Source of the DNA: Thereva unica
Taxonomy: Eukaryota > Arthropoda > Insecta > Diptera > Therevidae
NCBI GenBank assembly: GCA_949987705.1
Contig: OX465281.1
Coordinates: forward strand, 164,004,393-164,068,392
Length of the DNA stretch: 64,000 nt
Direction: 5' to 3'
How positions within the stretch are numbered: position 1 is the stretch's first letter; every line of letters begins with the position of its first letter. This document shows, piece by piece, positions 1 to 10,040 of this stretch. The translations under genes were made by a program, and so were the position numbers. The notes under the pieces were generated by a model. It made no database searches. It saw only the letters and a program-made list of their open reading frames with translations, and was not told where the DNA came from.

Positions 1-753
1 ATAATGTTCAAGATGGCGGGCATTAAGTCAGACTGTACCAAAGTGTACAATGTTATGGCCGCACTACCGGAGGAGGCGGTAACGGCGATGCGGCTAAGTA
101 CGGTGGACTACGCCAGCTCCTCCTATGAAGAATTAAAGCAGCATCTGCTCGAGAAGTACGGTACTTCAGAGAAGCGCCGACTCGAGCAGCTGCTTTCAGT
201 GCAAGAGCCTGGAGACCAGAAACCTTCCGAGTTTCTCCAGGCTCTCAAGGCACTAGCTGGAGGGTCGTCAGCGGTCAATGAAGACCTAATCCGGACCCTG
301 TGGGAGAGGAGACTCCCACAGGCCATCCAGGTTGCATTGGCCACTGCTGCCGACCAGTCCTTACCAGCGCTGGCCGCCATAGCGGACAAAGTTTGGGAGG
401 TGCTTCCACATGGAGGCGCCTCATACGCGTCCGCCGTCCAAGCCAATGCACCAGCCAACGCGGAGCCCACATTGGTGGCGCTGCAAAGCGCCATCAATAG
501 ACTGACGGTCCGGCTGGATAAGCTGGACCGAAATCCGCGTAAACCGAGAAGCCGAACACCTGCCAATCGGCAAGGCGGCTCTCGTCAGCCCTCGGCCAAT
601 CGGTCACAAGGGGCCAACAAACTGCGAGGTAGCTTGTGCTACTTCCACTACCGTTATGGTAGTGAAGCACGGACATGCAAACCTCCCTGCAGTTTTGGTG
701 GTGGCCAAGCCAAGTCGGCGAAGAAGCCAGCCAACACCCCTAAAAAAAACTAA
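1..753 (+). CDS. gag: Gag of gypsy element G1 (5' partial)
   Basis: This is the structural Gag polyprotein that forms the retrotransposon particle and packages its RNA. The reading frame is open at the window edge. The first residues ([20 protein letters not shown]) match the middle of the conserved insect gypsy Gag capsid region, so the N-terminus is missing. The C-terminal part is rich in Arg, Pro, Ser and Gln and carries the compact zinc-finger variant of these elements, beginning CYFHYRYG and ending CKPPC. The stop TAA at 751-753 directly follows a run of A that forms a frameshift heptamer. The Met codon at position 4 is internal, not the true start. Confidence 0.85.
   Translation: MMFKMAGIKSDCTKVYNVMAALPEEAVTAMRLSTVDYASSSYEELKQHLLEKYGTSEKRRLEQLLSVQEPGDQKPSEFLQALKALAGGSSAVNEDLIRTLWERRLPQAIQVALATAADQSLPALAAIADKVWEVLPHGGASYASAVQANAPANAEPTLVALQSAINRLTVRLDKLDRNPRKPRSRTPANRQGGSRQPSANRSQGANKLRGSLCYFHYRYGSEARTCKPPCSFGGGQAKSAKKPANTPKKN
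744..750 (+). promoter_or_regulatory. Programmed -1 frameshift heptamer A AAA AAC at the gag/pol junction
   Basis: In the gag frame the last codons before the stop are AAA AAA AAC TAA. The heptamer A AAA AAC is therefore in the X XXY YYZ register used for -1 frameshifting. A -1 slip enters the pol frame, which has no stop from 750 to the first pol Met at 771. G-rich sequence (756-765) follows and might form a stimulatory structure; that part is inference. Confidence 0.75.
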
Positions 754-770
754 AGGGGCAGGGGGTCGAC

Positions 771-3700
771 ATGAGCGAGCATATAACCGGCCGCTCATAT
801 CGTTTATTCGTCAGAGACACCAACAATCGGATGGATTTTCTGATTGATTCGGGCTCTGACGTTTCAATTGTTCCCGCCAAGGCGTTCCCGGCCCATAACG
901 GTAGCCCGAACGTCCTTCTGTACGCGGCCAACGGATCACTGATCCGAACTTTCGGCACAAAGTTGCTTGAACTCGAACTCGGCTTACGCCGACGATACGT
1001 TTACAACTTCATTATAGCCGACACCACTAAAGCCATTATCGGGGCGGACTTCTTAACGAAGTTCAAATTGTCCGTCGATTTTGAATATCGGCATTTAGTC
1101 GACAAGCGCACGAATTTTCGAATCAACGTGTGCGCTACCGTCGACTACAACCCCGAAACATTTCCATGCCGAGTTATTGGCATATACAAAGAGCTATTAA
1201 CGAAGTACGCTTCGTTAACAAAACCGCCCAATTTTAACCTTCCGGTTAAACACAATGTGCAACACCACATTGTAACTAAAGGGCAATTACCATTTGTCAC
1301 CGCTCGGCGACTCCATCCGGAGAAACTGAAGGTGGCAAAATTAGAGTTCGACCATATGGTCCAATTGGGGATTTGTCGACCTTCGTCGTCCCCCGCAGCA
1401 TCTCCGCTTCATCTGGTTCCTAAACGGGACTCTCATGATTGGAGGCCATGCGGCGACTACCGTCGCCTTAATGCTGTCACTGTGCCGGATAGATATCCGA
1501 TCCCGCATATACAGAATTTCTCCGTGAATCTTCACGGCTGCACAATATTTTCAAAGGTTGATTTGGTACGTGCATACCATCACATACCAATCGCCCCAGA
1601 AGACGTGCATAAGACTGCACTCATTACGCCATTCGGCCTATATGAGTTTACACGTATGCCATTCGGCTTACGAAATGCAGCACAAACCTTTCAAAGGTTC
1701 ATAAATGAAGTTACGAGAGATCTCGACTTCGTTTATGTATACTTGGACGATATACTTATCGCCAGTAAAACCGAGGATGAACATATCGTTCACCTCGAAG
1801 AGCTCTTTAAACGCCTCGATAGCTTCGGTCTAACCATCAAGCTAGAGAAATGCGTTTTTGGTGCAACAGAGATTAAGTTTCTAAGCCACCGCATCACAAA
1901 GGATGGAATACTTCCATCCTCCGATCGGGTTCAGGCTATCGTTGATCTCGCACCTCCAACTTCTGTCAAATCGATCCAGAAGTTTTTGGGAATGGTGAAT
2001 TTTTATCACCGATTCATCCCAAAATTGGCTGAACAGTTGGTGCCTATAAACGAGCATTTGAGAGACCTTCTCAACCGCTCACGTGCCAATAAAGTTTTCG
2101 ACTGGCCAACAGAATGTCAGGCGGCATTCCTCAAGGTGAAAACCTCGATGGCTGAAGCAACTCTGCTGAACCATCCAATCGAGGATGCAAAATACAGTCT
2201 TACGACTGACGCCTCTGATTATGCAATCGGAGGCGTTTTGGAACAATTCAACGGTCATCGGTGGCAACCTCTAGCTTTTTATTCCAAAAAGCTGTCACCA
2301 ACAGAACGGAAGTACTCTGCATTCGATCGCGAACTTCTCGCAATCTATGCAGCGATCAAACACTTCCGTTACTTCGTCGAAGGACGCAATTTCGTGGTCT
2401 ATACTGATCACAAACCACTGGTTCGCGCCCTTCACACAAAGACCGAACGATCCCCTCGACAGACCAGACATTTGGGTCTAATCTCTCAGTTTACCACAGA
2501 CATCAGACATGTGTCTGGTAAACAAAACGTTGTCGCCGACTACTTGTCGCGCTCACTAGCAACCGACAACGTCGATTCGGTCACCTTCGACCTGCCTACA
2601 CTGGCTCAGGCTCAACAAAGTGACACAGAGTTGAAGTCTCTACAAGAGCACCCCAGCAACGGCTCACGGGTAAAACTAATTCTCACACCAATACCATTTA
2701 CCGCCCATCAGGTGTGGTGTGAAACTAGTACAGGCATTCCAAGGCCTTACATACCCACTTCCTTACGTAGACTAGCGTTCAATTCCGAACATAGTCTCTC
2801 TCATCCTGGTATTCGCGCTACAAGACGAGCCGTTACCAAGAAATACTTCTGGCCATCGATCAATAAAGACTGCAACGAGTGGTCTCGATCATGCCTAGGT
2901 TGCCAAAAGTCCAAAGTTTCACGACATACCAAATCTCCATTGGAAGCTTTCAAACTTCCAAATAATAGATTTGACCATATCCATATGGATATAGTGGGAC
3001 CCCTACCCCCATCTCGTGGATACTCTTATATCTTAACGATAGTCGATAGATTCACGCGATGGCCTGAAGCATACCCAATTCGGGATATCTCAGCTTCAAC
3101 AGTGGCAAAGAAATTCGTCACTGAATTTGTCCCACGATTCGGCGTACCACTCGAGATCACAACCGATCAAGGTACGCAGTTCGAATCGAAACTGTTCAAT
3201 GAAGTTGCCAAATTACTCGGCACTCATCGAATCCGGACCACCGCCTACCACCCGCAAGCAAACGGGATGGTTGAACGGTTCCACAGGCAACTAAAAGCAG
3301 CCTTAATGGCAAGGGACAACACTACTCATTGGAGTGAAGACTTGCCCTTTGTCATGTTAGGCATACGCACGGCAATTAAGACCGACTTACAATGCTCACC
3401 AGCCGAGCTCGTATACGGTCAGAATCTGAGACTTCCCAATTCGATTTCTATCCCAACGGATGAGAATCCAATTGAAGAATCAGAATTCCTCTCTCGCCTT
3501 CGTTCTCACATGCAGAACATTAAGGCAATACATCCTCGGCAACCCGTCCAAAAGGATGTCTATGTGCCAGAAGCCCTGGAGAACGCCGACTACGTTTTCA
3601 TACGTGTCGACAGAGTTCGAAAACCTTTCGAACCTCCATACGAGGGCCCATATGAAGTAATCAAACGATTACGAAAACACTTCGTCGTCAAATTGAACGG

Positions 3701-3797
3701 CACAACCAAGTCAATATCCATTGACAGGCTAAAGCCAGCCTTCGGTTGTGACCGCGACAACGAAGCTAAGCCGTCTAAAGCGGTAACATTCCGTTAA
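771..3797 (+). CDS. pol: Pol polyprotein of gypsy G1 (protease, RT, RNase H, integrase)
   Basis: This enzyme polyprotein matures Gag, copies the RNA into DNA and inserts it in the genome. The aspartic protease motif DSG is at residues 26-28 counted from the Met at 771. Reverse transcriptase carries YLDD at 324-327. RNase H motifs TTDAS and YTDHKPL follow. Integrase has a zinc-binding region (HSLSHPG to CLGCQKSK) and the catalytic triad D740, D799, E835 with exactly 35 residues between the last two. All motifs are intact over 1008 residues. Translation probably begins by frameshift at 744-750 rather than at this Met. A possible chromatin-targeting extension lies after integrase but I recognise no chromodomain. 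Confidence 0.92.
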   Translation: MSEHITGRSYRLFVRDTNNRMDFLIDSGSDVSIVPAKAFPAHNGSPNVLLYAANGSLIRTFGTKLLELELGLRRRYVYNFIIADTTKAIIGADFLTKFKLSVDFEYRHLVDKRTNFRINVCATVDYNPETFPCRVIGIYKELLTKYASLTKPPNFNLPVKHNVQHHIVTKGQLPFVTARRLHPEKLKVAKLEFDHMVQLGICRPSSSPAASPLHLVPKRDSHDWRPCGDYRRLNAVTVPDRYPIPHIQNFSVNLHGCTIFSKVDLVRAYHHIPIAPEDVHKTALITPFGLYEFTRMPFGLRNAAQTFQRFINEVTRDLDFVYVYLDDILIASKTEDEHIVHLEELFKRLDSFGLTIKLEKCVFGATEIKFLSHRITKDGILPSSDRVQAIVDLAPPTSVKSIQKFLGMVNFYHRFIPKLAEQLVPINEHLRDLLNRSRANKVFDWPTECQAAFLKVKTSMAEATLLNHPIEDAKYSLTTDASDYAIGGVLEQFNGHRWQPLAFYSKKLSPTERKYSAFDRELLAIYAAIKHFRYFVEGRNFVVYTDHKPLVRALHTKTERSPRQTRHLGLISQFTTDIRHVSGKQNVVADYLSRSLATDNVDSVTFDLPTLAQAQQSDTELKSLQEHPSNGSRVKLILTPIPFTAHQVWCETSTGIPRPYIPTSLRRLAFNSEHSLSHPGIRATRRAVTKKYFWPSINKDCNEWSRSCLGCQKSKVSRHTKSPLEAFKLPNNRFDHIHMDIVGPLPPSRGYSYILTIVDRFTRWPEAYPIRDISASTVAKKFVTEFVPRFGVPLEITTDQGTQFESKLFNEVAKLLGTHRIRTTAYHPQANGMVERFHRQLKAALMARDNTTHWSEDLPFVMLGIRTAIKTDLQCSPAELVYGQNLRLPNSISIPTDENPIEESEFLSRLRSHMQNIKAIHPRQPVQKDVYVPEALENADYVFIRVDRVRKPFEPPYEGPYEVIKRLRKHFVVKLNGTTKSISIDRLKPAFGCDRDNEAKPSKAVTFR

Positions 3798-3818
3798 CGC
3801 TACGCTGGGGGGGGAGTA

Positions 3819-4110
3819 TGTAGTGACCGCGTAAAGTTTAATTACCAAACTTTACGCAATGTCACACAACAACTTCCGACACGATCAAAACGATCAGTCG
3901 GAACACTCAATCGATCACTGAACGCAAAGTTCAGTGATCTTGCCGCTTTTCGTTCCGTTCCGATCACGCCTGGTGATCGAACCAATTTCCGGCATCTCTC
4001 TCTCTACTTTTTCGACTCGAGTCTTGACACAGTCTGTCCAAAACTTCCTGGCGAACAAACTCAAGTCCCGTCGCGCACAATAAAATTGTATTACATACAT
4101 AAGTAAAACA
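3819..4110 (+). repeat. 3' LTR of G1 (start certain, end approximate)
   Basis: The LTR starts TGTAGTGACC at 3819, directly after the G-rich polypurine tract at 3806-3816 and 21 bases after the pol stop. It contains a perfect 11-base-pair hairpin with a 5-base loop at 3913-3939, several GATC-centred motifs, and an AATAAA signal near 4079. Without the 5' LTR I cannot fix the end; it lies somewhere between about 4095 and 4260. Confidence 0.7.
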
Positions 4111-4506
4111 TTATAAATATATATAAATTAATCAGCTGAAATTACAGTGTCAAGAAACCATTATATTGTGATAATAAAGTGTATAACAATAAACTAACTA
4201 ACCTATTATTTTATAAAAACGCATGGTGCGATAAAACCATCAAGACTCAGGAGAACATAAACATTTACTTAATTAAAAGTGCAAAAATATCATTTTCTTG
4301 ATTTTTTATGGTTCTTCGGCGGCTTTATAAATCATTAAAAAATTTTGCGGAAATAATATACAAGTATGTATTTGTTTATATGCATATTTTATATGCTGCT
4401 CATTTTTTAACCAACTTCAAAAAAAGAGGAGGTTACTCAATTCGACGTGTAGGTACTTTGTAGTCCTGTTCACGCATAACTTTTTAACCCAATAACTTTT
4501 TTAATT

Positions 4507-4700
4507 GGGATGTTGTGCCTAGAGACTAGCCACTAATTACGCTTTTCTTGGTATTATTTCTATTGAATAACACTTCAGACTGGATGACAATATATTAAGT
4601 GGAGATTGTGAAGAATCGCGAAAACATTCAAACAAACAAATAACTCGAAAAACTAACGCATCTTTCATGGAGATGCTGCTGAAAGAATTATACAATAATT
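4507..4700 (+). repeat. Dispersed composite repeat, two halves recurring elsewhere in inverted orientation
   Basis: Bases 4507-4581 recur as the reverse complement at 53464-53540 with a few mismatches. Bases about 4579-4690 recur as the reverse complement at 38350-38456. The two partners are about 15 kb apart, so this site looks like the joined form of a repeat, or a junction of two repeats. No coding capacity is seen. Confidence 0.7.
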
Positions 4701-4988
4701 GCCCGCCAAAAATTTGATAGAATTGATATATTTTAATTGCACCCCATCTATGACAAAGAATAGTAAACACCATCTATGGCAATATTACATTACTCTTCGT
4801 TTTACCTAAGTATGATTATCAATTTCCATAAAATATACAAAATACATTTCATAAATAATAGAAAATCTGTTGTCATAATTCAGTTGTTTACTTCCTTCGA
4901 AACTTTATACATATCTAGCATTGGAATGTATCTTTTTACGTAAGCATGAATAAATATGTTTATTGCCATATTCCTACAAGTTAGTGTT

Positions 4989-5045
4989 TGGAGTAATGGG
5001 AAGGTGCTAGATCGGGGTGCGAAAGGACCAGGGTTCGATTTTTGG
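4989..5045 (+). repeat. tRNA-like block, possible SINE head or tRNA relic
   Basis: TGGAGTAATGGG at 4989-5000 fits the RNA polymerase III A box with one mismatch. GGTTCGATT at 5032-5040 fits the B box with one mismatch. They are spaced as in a tRNA gene. No paired acceptor stem is seen, so this is not a functional tRNA. A tRNA-derived SINE fragment is the likeliest reading. Confidence 0.35.
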
Positions 5046-5373
5046 TGATGGCCGCAAACTTTTTTTTAGCTATGAAGGAAGTGCATATATGCTATGGATA
5101 AACAGGTGCCTGTGTTTTTCAGTAGATGTTCTACATTTAAAGAAAAGTGAAGTGCGTGCGTGATTTTTGCTTTAAAAATAAAAAAAAAAAGTTAAATTGA
5201 CGTGTCAATTAATACAAAAGGTGCGGTTAGCTGAATTTTTAACAATAATGTATGTTTAAGTAAAATAATACACCTACTTCTGTTGTGCAAAGTGCATCAC
5301 ATTAAATTTGCCTCCAATCCAAAGAAAAATGTTTAGATTCGTTTTATATAGTGTTTACATGTTTTTTTTTTTT

Positions 5374-6552
5374 TCAATGTGTCAACATTCGAATTATTGG
5401 CCTCGGTTCCCAGATCCGGTGGGTCGGAGGTGAGTGCGGATTTGAGACTTTGCGATTCTGAAATCTGCAACCGCGAATCTCTCTTTGACATTTTCCGCGC
5501 TTTAAAAGTGTGATCCGCAACAAATTTTCTGTGGATTTGAAACCACAAATGCGCCTAAGATAATCCGACATCGGGTATTTCATTAGCGTGTAAGTCTTCA
5601 CTCCGAATTTTTGATTTAATTGAATCCGCGACTGCGGATTTGAGAATCGCAAAGTGTCAAATCCGCACTCACTTCCGCGCCGTCGAATCCGTAAACAGCA
5701 TAAATTCGGAATTTTGTTCCTTTTAATCGCAGAATAACACGTCCCACATAGATTATATAACCCTTTTGACTGGGGTATAAATCCAGTTTTAATTTTGAAA
5801 TCTGCTGGTTTAGTTTCAAGTTGCTGTAAGGACATTGTTTTTATAGACCGTGGGAACCAAAGTCTTTCACAGCAATTGCATGATACTGTTGGGCCTTCCT
5901 TGATCGTATTAAGAAAAGTTGAACTGGCACTGTGCCAGGACTGGTTCAAATTTTCTCGATTAAGTAGACGTGCTCGAGTGTTTCGAGCTTGCTCTTCCCG
6001 ATGGCGATCCTCGTCATTGCGAGCACGTCTGCGGGCTTGAGTATCTAAGTTCTGCTTTTGCCGACGGCGATCTTCATCCGTACGAGCAAGTCTGCGGGCT
6101 TGAGTATTTAGGTCCTGCTCTTGCCGACGGTGATCTTCTTCCATACGAGCAAATGTGCGGGCTACAGCATGTCTTTCCTGCTCTTGCCGACGGCGATCTT
6201 CATCCGTACGAGCAAGTCTGTGGGCTTGAGTATCTAGGTCCTGCTCTTGCCGACGGCGATCTTCTTCCATACGAGCAAATGTGCGGGCTACAGCATCTCT
6301 TTCTTGCTCTTGTCGACGGCGATCTTCATCGTTGCGAGCAAGTCGGTGGGCCTCAGTATTTCGTTCTTGCTCTTGTCGACGACGATGCTCATGCTCACGT
6401 GCAATTTTATGAGTTTCTGCATCTACTTGCCGTTCTGTGTGACGGTATTCATTATTACTACGTCGTATTACTACGTTCGGCTGCTTCTTTTTTTTTGCGC
6501 TATCGAGTTCTTTTTTCGAGGCATATTTTGTCCTAGATCTTTGTACTAGCAA
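5374..6552 (-). pseudogene. Helitron-like replicase N-terminal region with seven 21-residue repeats (fragment)
   Basis: The open frame encodes a highly charged protein whose residues 45-191 are seven near-perfect 21-residue repeats (type ARTDEDRRRQEQ), then a Cys-rich segment with CNCC at 225-228, CGTC at 269-272 and CC at 285-286. A charged repetitive head followed by paired Cys motifs and a 'GP-x4-C' context is typical of the N-terminus of arthropod Helitron-encoded replicase-helicases. After about residue 286 the similarity stops, so the rest is probably frame-shifted read-through. The frame's first codon at 6552 is TTG, not ATG, so the true start is unknown. The helicase part lies at 7445-8507 on the opposite strand, so the gene is broken and rearranged. 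Confidence 0.6.
5980..6420 (-). repeat. Coding tandem repeat, 63 bp x 7
   Basis: Seven units of 63 bases encode alternating 'EAHRLARNDEDRRRQEQER' and 'VARTFARMEEDRRRQEQ' types. The units keep frame and differ by few substitutions, which points to expansion by unequal exchange or slippage while the frame was still open. The peptide is predicted to be a long charged helix or coiled coil. Confidence 0.8.
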
Positions 6553-7394
6553 TTTTATTATATGTATTTATATAATAATAAATAGCTACGAAAACAGCTG
6601 ATTTAATGCAAACACAAAACGAACAAATTTTATCTGACAAACTCGTAGCAGTTTTTTTTTGTAAAACAACTAATCTGAAATAATAAAAATTTAACGTATA
6701 ATAGGCTCTAATCAAATATTTTATAATAATATTTTATTGATATTTAGATGAAACCTTAAATGATCACAACTTTATATTCCATTACAACTGCTATTTTGTA
6801 TAAAATATAATTATTAGCTAATAGCCGTGTTTTTTTAATGAGCTATATAGTTCTTCCCCATACAAATCTCAAGACCTAAGGTTTATCGGGGTTTCTTTCG
6901 AGGTTTTGGGAAATTTCTCAATATCTCTTTCTTTTCGGAATGTTCCATACTTTTCGGCAGTTTGAAAACGTAATTTAAAAATAATAAAAAAAATTTAAAA
7001 AACCGACTTCAGAAAAAAACCGCACAAAATGCACAAAAAAGGATGAAATAATTGTTTGTAATTCTTAACAACATTAATCCAATCAGAATGGATCTAGAAA
7101 GAAAAATCATTTTTGAAGACGGTGCTAAACCCTGTGGGTGATGTATTAAGGGCATAAGCCTAACAAAGAAATGAAAACAATTGCCGAAGCAAGAGTTAAT
7201 TCAATCAAACTCAACTACATCCTGGCACCCTCTTCAAACTACTTGTCATACCCATTTCGGGAGTCGGGGAACCCAATTGCAAAATTCGACTGCCATCTTG
7301 GAACCGCCATCTTGATTTTTTTACAAAATGATCAGATTGTATTGTCATGCGAACTATTAGTATGTGTAAAATTTTCAGTTGATCGGTTATATGT
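6553..7394. other. A+T-rich spacer inside the Helitron debris
   Basis: No coding region, RNA gene or clear repeat is supported. The region is low-complexity A+T-rich sequence lying between the two oppositely oriented pieces of the Helitron gene and may be decayed element sequence. Confidence 0.4.
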
Positions 7395-7505
7395 TTAGTT
7401 TAGAGAAGAAAGCATCTTGTAAAAGTCTTCATTAGATACACGATTTGGAAGAACGAATTCGTGTATCAAATGAAGATTTCTACAAGATGCTTTCTTCTCT
7501 AAACT
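7395..7505. repeat. Inverted repeat at the start of the helicase fragment
   Basis: Bases 7401-7443 are the reverse complement, with one or two mismatches, of 7459-7501, separated by about 15 bases. The right arm is helicase coding sequence, so the left arm is a small inverted piece of the same gene. It marks a fold-back rearrangement at this breakpoint. Confidence 0.8.
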
Positions 7506-8507
7506 TGGAACAACTTGATTTCATAACACATGTTGTGTCTCATTTCAAGTTCTCACAACAAGACCCTTTATATCTCTATCTTATCTCAAAGGGGGTGTTG
7601 GAAGAACGAATTCGTGTATCAAATGAAGACTTTTACAAGATACTTTCTTCTCTAAACTTGGAACAACGTGATTTCATAACTCACGTTGTGTCTCATTTCA
7701 AGTTCTCACAACAAGACCCTTTATATCTCTATCTCAAAGGGGGTGTTGGGGTAGGAAAGTCTCATGTCATCAACACTCTCTACCAGGCTCTAATAAGAAT
7801 TTTCAACTCAGAAGTTGGCGATGATCATGATAAACCTACCGTCCTTTTAACTGCTCCTACTGGGAAAGCTGCTTTCAATATTCTCGAGCAAACACTTCAT
7901 ACAGCTTTGAACCAACACACCGCCCATCAACTTTCAGACTCTGTATCAAATACAATGTCTACTTATTTATCATCGCTTAAACTTGTCGTGATTGATGAGA
8001 TAAGTATGGTCAGCGAGCAAGTTCTCCGAATGGTTGATAAGAGGTTAAGGAATATATCTTCAATAAGAACAAAATGTTTGGAGGAATTTCCGTAATCGCT
8101 GTCGGAGATTTCTATCAATTACCTCCTGTCATGGCCACATCATTAATTTCTACTAAATCATCTGACGCATTTGTCGAGCTTCTTCAAATACCTCTTTGGC
8201 ATTATTTTAAGTTAAGCTCACAACAATCATGAGACAAAGAGATGATGCTAATTTTGCAACAGCTCTTAATAACTTAGCAAGAGGAACAATGACGGAAGCA
8301 GATGTTGGTCTTACGCACTCAAAACAAAGGTCTAATTTGGCAGCGGAACAGAGTCAGCAGAAACCAATTCATCTTTTCTATAAGAATAAAGACGTCGATG
8401 ATTTTAACACTCTAGCACTTCAGTCCATGCCGGGAGAAGCAGTGAAGAGTGATTCATGGGATATGGCAAGTGGCGAGGGAACTCCTAGTGGCAAACGAGC
8501 ACTCTGA
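7445..8507 (+). pseudogene. Helitron-type Pif1-family DNA helicase (broken, 5' duplicated)
   Basis: This is the superfamily 1B helicase domain that unwinds DNA during rolling-circle transposition. Motif I is GGVGVGKSH near 7738-7765, motif II is VIDEISMVS near 7988-8014, motif III GDFYQLPP lies near 8104-8127 in another frame, and MRQRDDANFA at 8229 opens the motif typical of Helitron helicases. At least two frameshifts (about 8045-8090 and 8190-8230) break the gene. The first 51 codons are an in-frame 153-base tandem duplication (7445-7597, then 7598 onward) ending just before motif I. The gene lacks its C-terminal part. It is in opposite orientation to the N-terminal fragment at 5374-6552. 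Confidence 0.85.
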
Positions 8508-8625
8508 GTGCTGGCCGTGTTGCTGATGATGACCGATTACATCGGTTGAAATGCATTCAACGAATTAAATTGTTTGTTAAATTAATTTTAATAAACGAAA
8601 TTTTTGTACATTCAATAAAAAAGGT

Positions 8626-8978
8626 TGTGGCGGCAACGATCGGGTGAACTGCCGATCCATGGATAGTCTACTCGATCCATGGAAAGTTCACGCATACAAT
8701 ACAACTAAAATAGATCACCATGCCGTTATCACGACATCAGTGATAAGAGACCGAAGTGATAAGAACAGTCTTCACCAAATCGTTGCCGACACACGACGTG
8801 CGAAATTAAGATCAAAGAGATTGTAAAAAACGTTAGGGCATAGTGAAGAAAATGATAAATCGTGAAACTATAATTGCGATCAGTTAACAAAGTGTAGCCG
8901 CAAATCCTTTTGTGTTTTTCTTGCGAGCCTAGCCAAAACTATTGTTTTTGCTTTTTCGAGAGTGAATTGATGTCCACA
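8626..8978 (+). repeat. 5' LTR of element E
   Basis: It is almost identical to 13828-14180, with only one or two differences seen over 353 bases, so the insertion is young. A 60-codon open frame present in both LTRs is a consequence of this identity and not a gene. Confidence 0.93.
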
Positions 8979-8979
8979 G

Positions 8980-8997
8980 TGGTGACCCCGACGTGAT
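8980..8997 (+). promoter_or_regulatory. Primer binding site of E, complementary to tRNA-Trp
   Basis: TGGTGACCCCGACGTGAT starts two bases after the LTR and, from memory of animal tRNA-Trp (3' end ATCACGTCGGGGTCA plus CCA), pairs over 18 bases. This would prime minus-strand synthesis. Confidence 0.7.
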
Positions 8998-9065
8998 ATA
9001 CGAGATACTTCTCCGTTTTGCGTAACGTCCGCCTTACTGGGACCCGCGTCCTCATTGTCGACCAT
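8998..9065 (-). pseudogene. Antisense fragment resembling the Gag N-terminus of E
   Basis: On the minus strand an ATG at 9065 opens a frame reading MVDNEDAGPSKADVTQNGEV followed by SRIS, which then runs into the primer binding site. An acidic start followed by a V-S-R-I segment is what precedes the PPFW block in insect gypsy Gag. The PPFW block of E begins abruptly at 11701 on the plus strand without any such N-terminus. I infer that the start of gag has been inverted; homology is judged by eye only. Confidence 0.4.
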
Positions 9066-9244
9066 CGTATACTCCGTTACAGCCTACTAAGGTTAGTTTA
9101 TACTTGGAGAAGTGAAGGAAAGCAGAAAATTGGTAATACGTTCGACTGGGTTGGGTTTTTCCTTTTCCTAATCAGACTCTGCAATTAAAAATAACAGCTT
9201 CCGTGCTGCTCCGCTTCCGCTTTTAAATTCGGATTTGTTTACTT

Positions 9245-10036
9245 GAGGAGTGGGCGAACAAAACGGCACATGTCCAGTTTTGCAAATTGTTCAGAAATCG
9301 CAAAAAACTGTTTCTGCCTCTGAACTGATCACATTAACTATTTATGAGTATGGTAGGTTGTGCTACTATTTGAACTCATTCAGACGGAAAAAAATTTTTT
9401 TAAATATGTTTAATACTTTAAGAGAATGAATATGTGCCCTTTTGCGGGGACAGAACTGGACATGTACCGTTTTGTCAAACCCTTGAATGGACATGTGCCC
9501 TTTTGCAGGAACCCAACTGGACATGTTTTTTTGTTTTTAGCCTTTTAGGGAGCTCCCTGGCCCCCTTAGAGGCAAGGGGAGATTTTTCTGGTATTTTTTC
9601 TTAATAGTAGGGTCTGTTACGCAAATTTTAAGGGGTCATAGTGCCCCACGGCTTGTTTTGGGGCCGTGGGAGGCAAAAGTGAGGTAAATTTTAGTGCATT
9701 TTTAGTGCAGTTTATGATGCACATACAAATCGATGTAATTAGAGCCCCAGGTGAGGTGCAATGAACTTCCATTGTTGATTAAAAACTTTTTTGTATGAAC
9801 TACGAGCCCTTTTGAAAATCCACATTAACGAATGGTTAAAAAATATGAATATTCGTAGGACATGTGCCTTTCTGCAGGGAAACCGTTACTTTGCTAACAA
9901 AAAAATATTACATGAAAGTGATTTTTGAAGTGTCTGAAATTGAAATTAGTTGCAGTTTAGTGTAATGAACACGATTCCGTCAAAAAACTTAAAACGGCCA
10001 ACCATGGACATGTGCCGTTTTGTTCGCCCACTCCTC
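9245..10036. mobile_element. Non-autonomous DNA transposon (MITE) inside E
   Basis: A 792-base unit has perfect terminal inverted repeats of about 32 bases (starting GAGGAGTGGGCGAACAAAAC). It is flanked by ACTT at 9241-9244 and 10037-10040, a 4-base target duplication. It has no coding capacity. The inner end of the terminal repeat, of the type GGACATGTGCCNTTTTG, recurs inside near 9429, 9456, 9489, 9519 and 9859. The superfamily is not identified; a 4-base duplication fits several. Confidence 0.85.
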
Positions 10037-10040
10037 ACTT

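Larger units (their letters stand above)
1..4110 (+). mobile_element. Ty3/gypsy LTR retrotransposon G1 (3' part; left end outside window)
   Basis: Gag, a frameshift site, Pol, a polypurine tract and the start of a 3' LTR follow each other in the order expected of a Ty3/gypsy element. The 5' LTR, primer binding site and Gag N-terminus lie to the left of the window. Pol has the order protease, reverse transcriptase, RNase H, integrase, which places it in Ty3/gypsy rather than copia. No stop interrupts gag or pol in the visible part, so this copy may be recent. The right boundary is approximate because the 5' LTR is not available for comparison. Confidence 0.9.
4111..5373. other. A+T-rich non-coding sequence with repeat fragments
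   Basis: No coding region is supported here. The stretch holds the end of the G1 LTR or its flank, a dispersed repeat (4507-4700), a tRNA-like block (4989-5045) and simple A or T runs. The sequence near 4410-4450 (AACCAACTTCAAAAAAAGAG and following) resembles a motif common in insect repetitive DNA; a related start occurs near 7001. Confidence 0.5.

Noticed and set aside
4989..5045. Functional tRNA gene
   Set aside because: A and B boxes are imperfect and no acceptor stem pairs.
5970..6536. Plus-strand frames over the 63-base repeats, and the idea of a CRISPR array
   Set aside because: The repeats are adjacent without spacers and code for the charged helix on the minus strand; the plus-strand frames are shadows.
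8644..8826. 60-codon open frame, repeated identically apart from small changes at 13846-14028
   Set aside because: It lies in both LTRs of element E; identity reflects the LTRs, not a conserved gene.
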